64,000 nt of DNA from Mesorhizobium amorphae CCNWGS0123 (GTDB lineage Bacteria; Pseudomonadota; Alphaproteobacteria; Rhizobiales; Rhizobiaceae). Location: positions 2,540,001 through 2,604,000 of the forward strand of contig NZ_CP015318.1 in the NCBI RefSeq assembly GCF_001686985.1, read 5' to 3'. Positions 28,803 to 36,033 of this stretch are shown here, piece after piece. The notes beneath the pieces were generated by a model. The model ran no database searches. It worked only from the letters and a program-made list of their open reading frames with translations, and was not told the origin of the DNA. The number at the start of each line of letters is the position of its first letter. Position 1 is the first letter of the stretch. Position numbers and translations under genes: made by a program.

Positions 28803-28847
28803 ACCATGGTGGCCGATGGAACGCCAATCGAGATCGAGCCGTAGAGC

Positions 28848-29234
28848 ATGAGCGACGACAAGGCGATCTGGCCACCCATCGAGCCGATCTCGGCCGGCCT
28901 GCACGGCCGCTGTCCGCGCTGCGGAGAGGGCCGGCTGTTTTCCGGGTTCCTGACCGTCGGCAAGCGCTGCACGAATTGCGGCCTGGATTATTCCTACGCC
29001 GATGCCGGCGATGGACCGGCGGTGTTCGTCATCCTGATCATCGGCTTCATCGTCGTCGGGCTGGCGCTGTGGGTGGAAGTGACGCTGAGCCCGCCGCTGT
29101 GGCTGCATCTGCTGATCTGGATACCGTTGGCGCTGGTGCTGTGCCTGACGGCGCTCAGGCTGATCAAGGGCGTGCTGTTGACGCTGCAATACGCCAACAA
29201 GGCGGCCGAGGGCCGGCTGGACCGCAGCGAATGA
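28848..29234 (+). CDS. DUF983 family membrane protein
   Basis: A 128-residue protein with an N-terminal zinc-ribbon-like set of cysteines (CPRCG and CTNCG, residues 22-26 and 41-45) followed by two membrane segments (about 60-80 and 85-110). DUF983 genes sit in cytochrome oxidase loci of many alphaproteobacteria, which suggests a part in oxidase assembly, but no activity is established. It overlaps the SURF1 gene by 4 bp. Confidence 0.9.
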   Translation: MSDDKAIWPPIEPISAGLHGRCPRCGEGRLFSGFLTVGKRCTNCGLDYSYADAGDGPAVFVILIIGFIVVGLALWVEVTLSPPLWLHLLIWIPLALVLCLTALRLIKGVLLTLQYANKAAEGRLDRSE

Positions 29235-29986
29235 GCGAGGCATCGGCCAGGAGTTCCGGCCGTTCGCGGCCGAAGACGGCATTGCTGCTCGGCCTCGGCC
29301 TTGTCGTGTTCGTCATCCTTCTGGCGCTAGGGACCTGGCAGCTCCAACGCCTGCACTGGAAGGAAGGCCTTCTCCAGACGATAGACCAGCGTACGCATTC
29401 GCCGCCGCGGCCGCTGGCCGAGGTCGAAAGCCAGTTCGCTTCGTCTGGCGATGTCGACTACACGCCGGTGACGGTGTCAGGCACTTTCCTGCACCAGGGC
29501 GAGCGGCACTTCTATTCGACCTGGGACGGTGCTGCCGGTTTCGACGTCATCACGCCGCTGCAACTGGATGACGGCCGTTTCGTGCTGATCAACCGGGGCT
29601 TCATCCCTTATGACCTGAAGGACGCCGCCAAGCGGCCGCAGGGGCAAGTGACGGGCAAGGTGACGGTGACCGGGCTCGCCCGCAATCCGCTGCTGGTGAA
29701 GCCGTCGATGATGCTTCCCGACAACGATATCCAGAAGAACATCTTCTACTGGAAGGATCGCGATGCGATGGCGTCGAGCGCCGGCCTGCCGGCCGCAGCC
29801 CGGCTGGTGCCGTTCTTCATCGATGCCGACAAGACGCCAAACCCCGGCGGCCTGCCGGTCGGCGGCGTCACCATCATCGACCTGCCAAACAGCCATCTGC
29901 AATATGCTTTCACCTGGTATGGCCTTGCCGCTGCCCTTGCCGGCGTCCTCATCTTCAGGCTTCGCCGTCCGGCGAAAGCGGAATGA
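29231..29986 (+). CDS. SURF1 family cytochrome oxidase assembly protein
   Basis: SURF1 helps insert heme A into subunit I. The 251-residue product has the expected two membrane helices at the ends (about 18-36 and 225-243) flanking a periplasmic domain, with GTWQLQRLHWKEGLL after the first helix, the VNRGF-like INRGFIPYDLKD, and NSHLQYAFTWYGLA before the second helix. The ATG at 29231 overlaps the DUF983 stop. It ends the oxidase-assembly run. Confidence 0.94.
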   Translation: MSEASARSSGRSRPKTALLLGLGLVVFVILLALGTWQLQRLHWKEGLLQTIDQRTHSPPRPLAEVESQFASSGDVDYTPVTVSGTFLHQGERHFYSTWDGAAGFDVITPLQLDDGRFVLINRGFIPYDLKDAAKRPQGQVTGKVTVTGLARNPLLVKPSMMLPDNDIQKNIFYWKDRDAMASSAGLPAAARLVPFFIDADKTPNPGGLPVGGVTIIDLPNSHLQYAFTWYGLAAALAGVLIFRLRRPAKAE

Positions 29987-30056
29987 TCGTTGCCGCCGCC
30001 CTTGACAGGGCAGGGGTGCACACCTCATTTCGGCTCTGAACAACCGGCCCGGATTC

Positions 30057-31067
30057 ATGCTTCACACCACGACCAAGCCCCCACTGACGATCAGGCTCTG
30101 CCAGCCGCGCGGCTTTTGCGCCGGCGTCGACCGCGCCATCCAGATCGTCGTGCTGGCGCTGAAGAAATACGGCGCGCCTGTCTATGTCCGCCACGAGATC
30201 GTCCACAACCGCTACGTCGTCGAGGGCCTGCAGAGCCTGGGTGCCGTCTTCATCGAGGAACTGTCGGAGATCCCGGCCGAGCATCGCCAGAGCCCGGTCG
30301 TGTTTTCGGCGCATGGCGTGCCGAAATCGGTGCCGGCCGATGCGCAGGCCCGCAACCTGTTCTATCTCGACGCCACCTGTCCGCTGGTCTCCAAGGTCCA
30401 CAAGCAGGCAATGCGCCACCAGCGGCTTGGCCGCCATGTGCTTTTGATCGGCCATGCCGGGCACCCTGAAGTAATCGGCACCATGGGCCAGCTGCCGGAC
30501 GGCGCCGTCACGCTGATCGAGACCGAGGCGGACGCCGCAAAGCTTGCGCCTGCCGATCCCGAGGCACTCGGCTTCGTCACCCAGACGACGCTGTCGGTCG
30601 AGGACACCGCCGGCATCATCCGGGCATTGCAGGATCGCTTTCCCGCCCTGCATGCGCCGGCAGCGGAATCGATCTGCTATGCCACGACCAACCGCCAGGA
30701 GGCGGTCAAGGAGACCGCGGCGGGTGCCGATCTCTATCTGATCGTCGGCGCGCCCAACTCCTCCAATTCGCGCCGTCTTGTCGAAGTCGCGGAACGCGCC
30801 GGCGCCACGATGTCGCTTCTCGTGCAGCGCGCTTCTGAAATTCCGTGGAATGACATCGCTGGCATCTCGACGCTCGGCCTGTCGGCCGGTGCGTCGGCGC
30901 CGGAAATCATCGTCGACGAAATCATCGATGCCTTCCGCCAGCGCTTCGATGTGACCATCGATCTGGCGATCACGGCAACGGAAACGGAGGACTTTCCGGT
31001 CATGCGGGTGTTGCGCGATGTCGAACTGACGAAGGCCGACATGGCTTTCGTCAACGGAGCCGCGTGA
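30057..31067 (+). CDS. ispH: 4-hydroxy-3-methylbut-2-enyl diphosphate reductase IspH
   Basis: IspH makes isopentenyl and dimethylallyl diphosphate in the last step of the MEP pathway that starts with Dxs (encoded at 15863). The 336-residue product has the three iron-sulfur cysteines: Cys21 in [11 protein letters not shown], then in [14 protein letters not shown] and in [14 protein letters not shown], with the catalytic SAHGVP and the [11 protein letters not shown] diphosphate site. A TTGACA at 30002 may be its -35. thrB follows after 7 bp. Confidence 0.97.
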   Translation: MLHTTTKPPLTIRLCQPRGFCAGVDRAIQIVVLALKKYGAPVYVRHEIVHNRYVVEGLQSLGAVFIEELSEIPAEHRQSPVVFSAHGVPKSVPADAQARNLFYLDATCPLVSKVHKQAMRHQRLGRHVLLIGHAGHPEVIGTMGQLPDGAVTLIETEADAAKLAPADPEALGFVTQTTLSVEDTAGIIRALQDRFPALHAPAAESICYATTNRQEAVKETAAGADLYLIVGAPNSSNSRRLVEVAERAGATMSLLVQRASEIPWNDIAGISTLGLSAGASAPEIIVDEIIDAFRQRFDVTIDLAITATETEDFPVMRVLRDVELTKADMAFVNGAA

Positions 31068-31074
31068 ACAGCCC

Positions 31075-32037
31075 ATGGCGGTCTACACCGATGTCAGCGA
31101 GGGCGAGCTCGGCACGTTCCTGCAGGCCTATCCGGTCGGCGAACTCCTGTCCTACAAGGGCATTGCCGAAGGCACCGAGAATTCGAATTTTTTGCTGCAC
31201 ACGACGAGCGGCTCCTACATCCTGACGCTTTACGAGAAGCGCGTCGACAAGGCCGACCTGCCGTTCTTTCTGGGCTTGATGGGCCATCTCGCCAGGAAGG
31301 GCATTTCCTGCCCGCTTCCGGTGACCGCGCATGACGGCAGCGTCATCGGTGCGTTGGCCGGCCGGCCGGCGGTCATCATCACCTTCCTCGAGGGCCTGTC
31401 GCTGCGGCGGCCGACGGCGGCGCATTGCGGCGAAGTTGGCAAGGCGCTGGCCGAACTGCATCTTGCCGGCCAGGACTTTTCCATGACTCGCCGGAATGCG
31501 CTTGCCATCGATGGCTGGCGCAAGCTGTGGAACGCCTCCCATGCCCGCGCCGACGAGGTCGAGCCGGGGCTGGCGGCCGAAGTCGATGCCGATTTCGCCG
31601 ATTTCGAACGCAGCTGGCCGAAGGACCTGCCGCAGGGCATCATCCATGCCGACCTTTTTCCCGACAATGTCTTCTTCCTCGGCGAGAAGCTGTCCGGGCT
31701 GATCGACTTCTATTTCGCCTGCGACGACCTCTATGCCTATGACGTCGCCACGTGCCTCAATGCCTGGTGCTTCGAGAAGGATTTTTCGTTCAACCTGACC
31801 AAGGGCACCGCGCTACTGGCCGGTTACCAAAGCGTTCGGCCCCTAAGCAGCGAGGAGAAAGCCGCGCTGCCGATCCTGGCGCGGGGATCGGCGCTGCGCT
31901 TCATGCTGACCCGCCTCTATGACTGGCTGACCATCCCCAACGGTGGGCTGGTCATGAAGCGCGACCCGACCGAATACATTCGCCGCATGCGTTTCCACCG
32001 GGCGATCCGGTCCCCTTCCGAATACGGGCTGACATGA
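31075..32037 (+). CDS. thrB: homoserine kinase ThrB (aminoglycoside-phosphotransferase-like type)
   Basis: ThrB phosphorylates homoserine in threonine synthesis; thrC is at 40844. This 320-residue protein is of the choline-kinase/APH fold rather than the GHMP type of enteric bacteria: [15 protein letters not shown] forms the nucleotide loop, [14 protein letters not shown] carries the catalytic aspartate, and [10 protein letters not shown] the metal ligand. It sits between ispH and rnhA, whose ATG overlaps its stop, an order usual in rhizobia. Confidence 0.95.
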   Translation: MAVYTDVSEGELGTFLQAYPVGELLSYKGIAEGTENSNFLLHTTSGSYILTLYEKRVDKADLPFFLGLMGHLARKGISCPLPVTAHDGSVIGALAGRPAVIITFLEGLSLRRPTAAHCGEVGKALAELHLAGQDFSMTRRNALAIDGWRKLWNASHARADEVEPGLAAEVDADFADFERSWPKDLPQGIIHADLFPDNVFFLGEKLSGLIDFYFACDDLYAYDVATCLNAWCFEKDFSFNLTKGTALLAGYQSVRPLSSEEKAALPILARGSALRFMLTRLYDWLTIPNGGLVMKRDPTEYIRRMRFHRAIRSPSEYGLT

Positions 32038-32573
32038 CTGACATGACCAAGCGAGTTGAAATCTTCACCGACGGCGCCTGTTCGGGCAATCCCGGACCCG
32101 GCGGCTGGGGCGCTATCCTGCGCTTCAACGGCAAGACCAAGGAACTGTCGGGCGGCGAGGCCGAGACGACCAACAACCGCATGGAACTGCTCGCTGCCAT
32201 CTCGGCGCTCAATGCGCTGAAGGAGCCGTGCGCGGTCGACCTGCACACCGACAGCAAATACGTCATGGACGGCATTTCCAAGTGGATCCATGGCTGGAAG
32301 AAGAATGGCTGGAAGACCGCCGACAAGAAGCCGGTCAAGAACGGCGAGCTCTGGCAGGCGCTGGACGAGGCCAACAGGCGCCATCATGTGACCTGGAACT
32401 GGGTCAAGGGCCATGCCGGCCATGCCGAGAACGAGCGCGCCGACGAACTGGCGCGCGAAGGCATGGCGCCGTTCAAGAAGGGCCCGATCAAGCCAGCCGC
32501 AGCACCCAAGCCAACTGCACAGGCAAAGTCGCCAGTGGCCGCAAAAGCGCGGCGGTCGACCCAGAGCTATTGA
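32034..32573 (+). CDS. rnhA: ribonuclease HI
   Basis: RNase HI cuts the RNA strand of RNA-DNA hybrids. The 179-residue product has the four acidic active-site residues: Asp in [18 protein letters not shown], Glu in [11 protein letters not shown], Asp in [10 protein letters not shown] and Asp in ENERADELA. The last 30 residues ([15 protein letters not shown]) are a disordered Lys/Ala/Pro tail beyond the usual fold of about 150 residues. It overlaps thrB by 4 bp. Confidence 0.96.
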   Translation: MTDMTKRVEIFTDGACSGNPGPGGWGAILRFNGKTKELSGGEAETTNNRMELLAAISALNALKEPCAVDLHTDSKYVMDGISKWIHGWKKNGWKTADKKPVKNGELWQALDEANRRHHVTWNWVKGHAGHAENERADELAREGMAPFKKGPIKPAAAPKPTAQAKSPVAAKARRSTQSY

Positions 32574-32613
32574 ATTCCGCAAGCGGCCCGCTCTCTGGCA
32601 GGAGACCTCCATC

Positions 32614-33215
32614 GTGCCGGTCGCATACTACATCACGCATCCCCAGGTTCAGATCGATGCCGGCATTCCGTGCCGCAGTGGGGGCTATCCGACATCGGGC
32701 GAGCAAGAGCCTCTGCAATGCTCGACCAGCCATGGGTCGGGTCGATCCGGCGCGTCGTGTCGTCAGGCGAACGCAAGGCGATAGAAACCGCCGAGATCCT
32801 GGCAAGGCATCTGCGCCTTGCGGTCGAGGTGAGGGACCGGATGCATGAGAACGACCGGTCGGCAACGGGGTTCCTGCCGCCGCCGGAGTTCGAAGCCGTT
32901 GCGGACCAGTTCTTCGCCAATCCAGACAGCAGTATTCGCGGATGGGAGCGGGCAATCGATGCCCAGCATCGTATTGTGAGCGAGGTCGAAGGCGTGCTTG
33001 GCGCCAACGGCGCCGACGATATTGCCTTCGTCGGCCATGGCGGCGTGGGAACGCTGCTGCTGCTTTCTCTCAGCGGTCGGGAAATCAGCCGCGAAGCGGA
33101 TCAGCCGGCGGGCGGCGGAAACTACTTCGCTTACGATATCGGAGCACGCCGCGTTGTTCACGGCTGGCGGCCGATCGATGGCCCGGCGCAACGCGTTGAC
33201 GACCAATTCAGCTGA
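32614..33215 (+). pseudogene. histidine phosphatase family gene with a single-base frameshift
   Basis: From a GTG at 32614 (GGAG upstream) the frame reads PVAYYITHPQVQIDAGIP, the normal start of this subgroup, where the catalytic histidine lies in THP. At about 32669 the frame breaks: the family continues VPQWGLSDIGRARA, which is found in the next frame from 32670. The bases CCGTGCCG would restore the frame as CCG-GTG-CCG, so one G has been lost. The rest (32670-33215) is intact, with the second histidine in FVGHGGVGTLLLL. A product started at the GTG at 32670 would lack the catalytic histidine. Confidence 0.8.
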
Positions 33216-33217
33216 AT

Positions 33218-33694
33218 CTAACGGATCAGCAGCGCCGTGCCGTAGAGGCCAAGCGCGAACACTGTGTGCGACACCAGATTGAGCGCCCGGACCTGCATCG
33301 GGTTGGGGCGCTTTGAGGCCGCCCAGCCGGCACCCATGCCAGGCGCGAGCAGGAACCAGCCGGCGCCGACGGTCACCATGCCGAGGATGAAGGCCGGCAG
33401 GAAGGTCGGCGCGGCAAGCCAAGCCGTTCCCGCCAGCAGGACGAGGATGATGCCGTAGGCGATGCCGACGGCATAGTGGAAAGCCCAGCCCAGCGCCACT
33501 TCCTGTGCGTAGGGCGATGCGTCCGCGATATCGTCGTGAAATACCTTGTTCCTCAAGTGCCAGACCCAGCGGCCGACCGGCCCCCAGTTCGGCCGCGGCT
33601 GGGCAAAGGCTACATGAAGGAAGAAGGCCCAGATATCCATCAGCACCGTCGCGCCAATGCCGATCGCCAAGCTGCGCCAGACAATATCGAACAT
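33218..33694 (-). CDS. DUF2938 family membrane protein
   Basis: A 158-residue protein with four hydrophobic segments (about residues 5-25, 68-85, 88-110, 132-155). The landmarks WGPVGRWVWHLRNKVF and ALGWAFHYAVGIAYG match DUF2938, a family of unknown function common in proteobacteria. The ATG at 33694 was chosen over one 12 codons upstream because the longer N-terminus is not hydrophobic and lacks a ribosome site. It converges on the frameshifted phosphatase gene. Confidence 0.85.
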   Translation of the reverse strand: MFDIVWRSLAIGIGATVLMDIWAFFLHVAFAQPRPNWGPVGRWVWHLRNKVFHDDIADASPYAQEVALGWAFHYAVGIAYGIILVLLAGTAWLAAPTFLPAFILGMVTVGAGWFLLAPGMGAGWAASKRPNPMQVRALNLVSHTVFALGLYGTALLIR

Positions 33695-33792
33695 CGCTGA
33701 GGTCCCCCAAAGGTGAAAATCCAGAAGCACCTACACGCGCGCGACCGTCACGCCAAGGCGAACCCGACGACCTTCATGACTGCGCTAGAGGT

Positions 33793-34275
33793 TCAGAGCT
33801 GTCCCAGGATATGCGCCGCACCCGACTCGTCGACGCCGGGCTTGGTCTCGACATTGAGCGCAGTGACCTTGCCGTCGTCGACGATCATCGAAAAGCGCTT
33901 CGAGCGCAGCCCCATGCCGCTTGCGGAAAGGTCGTTGTCGAGGCCGATCGCCTTGGCGAAATCGCCGCTGCCGTCGGCGAGATAGAGGATTTTGCCTTCA
34001 CCGCCGCTGAAGCGTGCCCAGGCGCCCATGACATGCACATCGTTGACGGAGACGACGGCAATGCTGTCGACGCCGCGCGCCAGGATGGCGTCATGGTTCT
34101 CGAGGTAGCCGGGCAGGTGGTTGTTGCTGCAGGTCGGCGTGAAGGCGCCGGGAACGGCGAACAGCACGACCTTCTTTCCGGCGAATATCTCCGCCGTCGT
34201 GATCGGCTTGGCGCCGTCGGCGGTCATCGTCTTGAAAGTCGCGTCGGGCAGCTTGTCGCCAACGGAGATGGTCAT
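33793..34275 (-). CDS. peroxiredoxin, Prx5/AhpE-like type
   Basis: A 160-residue thiol peroxidase that reduces hydrogen and organic peroxides. The peroxidatic cysteine is in PGAFTPTCSNNHLPGY (near residue 48), the signature of the Prx5 group, and the substrate arginine lies further on in LRSKRFSM. GAGG lies before the ATG at 34275. Members of this group usually take electrons from glutaredoxin or thioredoxin. It stands alone between two genes on the same strand. Confidence 0.93.
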   Translation of the reverse strand: MTISVGDKLPDATFKTMTADGAKPITTAEIFAGKKVVLFAVPGAFTPTCSNNHLPGYLENHDAILARGVDSIAVVSVNDVHVMGAWARFSGGEGKILYLADGSGDFAKAIGLDNDLSASGMGLRSKRFSMIVDDGKVTALNVETKPGVDESGAAHILGQL

Positions 34276-34399
34276 GGATGCCTCGTTCAATGTGTGGGGA
34301 AGGGACCTGTCCTTGCGATAGCGAAGTCGGGCGTCGCCCGCAACGGCCATGGCGCCTGGCGCAATGGATGTTGCCGTCTGTGCATCCGCGGCTCTGCCA

Positions 34400-35206
34400 T
34401 CACGGGAAAGGCAGCATGCCTTCGACCGCGCCTTCGGCGCTTGTCAGCGTGTAGTAGAGCCCGCCATCGGTCGGTGTCGTCGACGGCCGGTCTAGGATCG
34501 GCACCGTGAACAACAGCTTGCCGTCTTTCTCGCTGCGAACCGGGGCACCGAACATGTAGTCCCTTTCACCGGCGACGAAGAAGTCGGCGGCTTCCGGGTC
34601 GCCTGGAAAGCTCGCCTCGACGATCAGTGTCTCGTGGTCGCCGGGCAGCACGTTGATGCCGAAATCGGGCCGTGGAGCAGCCGGCAGGGTGGCAAGCGCT
34701 GCCTTCACCTGTGCAGCGTCCTTGGCATTGTCCGGATCGGCCCCGGGATCGACGCTCAGCCTTGTCTGCACCGGAATGCAGATCGTCTCGCAAATGCCGA
34801 GGAAGATGTTGGCGTCGATGACAGCCGGCTGATCCGGCGCCGACAGCGTGAAGGTAATCGGCAACGAAACCGGATGGTCGTAGCCGGCCCACTTGCCGTA
34901 GCCGTCGTCGTGACGCTGCGGCGGCGGAAATGAAAACCGCGCGTCGGAGATGTTGGTGCTGGCCGAGATATCGATCTGCGGTGGCACGCCGGCATCGCCA
35001 GGGTCGCGCCAATAGGTTTTCCAGCCGGGCTTGAGCGCAATGTCGAGCACGCCCTGGATGCGTCCGGCTTCGTCGGGCTTGCCGCTGGTCACAAGCCGTA
35101 CCTTGCCGCCCTCGCTGTTGTACCAGACCGAGGAGGAGGCCAAGGCCGGAAGGCCCGTTCCCAAGACGACAGCAGTGCTGGCGAGCAGGATTCTCAAGCT
35201 TTGCAT
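34400..35206 (-). CDS. periplasmic DsbD N-terminal-domain-like protein
   Basis: A 268-residue exported protein (signal peptide to about residue 24, ALA) with a beta-sandwich like the N-terminal domain of DsbD: GWKTYWRDPGDAGVPPQI, then a cysteine pair in GICETICIPVQ. It lacks the membrane and thioredoxin domains of full DsbD, so it may be a separate acceptor or copper-tolerance-related partner (ScsB-like N domain). Thiol relay function is inferred from the CxxxC pair. Start ATG 35206 gives the signal peptide directly. Confidence 0.8.
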   Translation of the reverse strand: MQSLRILLASTAVVLGTGLPALASSSVWYNSEGGKVRLVTSGKPDEAGRIQGVLDIALKPGWKTYWRDPGDAGVPPQIDISASTNISDARFSFPPPQRHDDGYGKWAGYDHPVSLPITFTLSAPDQPAVIDANIFLGICETICIPVQTRLSVDPGADPDNAKDAAQVKAALATLPAAPRPDFGINVLPGDHETLIVEASFPGDPEAADFFVAGERDYMFGAPVRSEKDGKLLFTVPILDRPSTTPTDGGLYYTLTSAEGAVEGMLPFP

Positions 35207-35421
35207 GGCCGTGATTTGATCGTCCGTTCGTGGCAGCGCAATGACCTCATGACCCATTCGGTATCATATTTGCGTGACATCGCAGCTAGGGTTGTTGGCG
35301 CTGGACTTTCAACCCGACGATGCGCGATCCGCGAGTCCATCTGCTCCGGGCACGGGCGGCCGACCTCAAATCGCGCTAGGCGCATCTTTTCGGCGCCCCG
35401 GAAACGCGTTACCCTCACGTC

Positions 35422-36030
35422 ATGGACTTGTTGCGCCACAAGAAGACGGCTGCTGGACGCGGCTTTCTCGACGACCAGTTCCTGATTGCCATGCCCGGCA
35501 TGAAGGACGACCGTTTCACGCGCTCCGTCATCTACGTTTGCGCCCACAGCGACGAGGGCGCGATGGGCCTCATCATCAACCAGACGCAGCAGATGCTGTT
35601 TCCGGACCTTCTGGTGCAGCTCGGCATCATGAACGAGCAGGAGGCGATACGCCTGCCGGCGCAGGCGCGCGACTTCGTCGTGCGCAATGGCGGGCCGGTG
35701 GATCGCAGCCGCGGCTTTGTCCTGCATTCCGGCGACTACCGGGTTGAATCGTCGCTCAGCGTCTCCGACGACATCTGCCTGACGGCGACCGTCGATATAC
35801 TGCGCGCCATTTCGTCGGGCCGCGGGCCTCGCCGCGCGCTTATGGCGCTTGGCTATTCGGGCTGGGGTGCAGGCCAGTTGGAAAGCGAGATCGCCGAGAA
35901 CGGATGGCTGACCTGCCCGGCCAGCCCCGAGCTTCTGTTCGACGCCGACATCGAGCGCAAATACGACCGCATCCTCGCCTCGATCGGCATCGATCTGGCG
36001 CATCTCAGCCTGGCCGCCGGTCACGCCTGA
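35422..36030 (+). CDS. YqgE/AlgH family protein
   Basis: A 202-residue protein of the DUF179 family. Landmarks are [49 protein letters not shown] and [19 protein letters not shown]. AlgH was described in connection with alginate expression in Pseudomonas, but the biochemical role is not known. It is divergent from the DsbD-N-like gene and converges on the GGDEF/EAL gene with only 3 bp between stops. Confidence 0.92.
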   Translation: MDLLRHKKTAAGRGFLDDQFLIAMPGMKDDRFTRSVIYVCAHSDEGAMGLIINQTQQMLFPDLLVQLGIMNEQEAIRLPAQARDFVVRNGGPVDRSRGFVLHSGDYRVESSLSVSDDICLTATVDILRAISSGRGPRRALMALGYSGWGAGQLESEIAENGWLTCPASPELLFDADIERKYDRILASIGIDLAHLSLAAGHA

Positions 36031-36033
36031 ACA

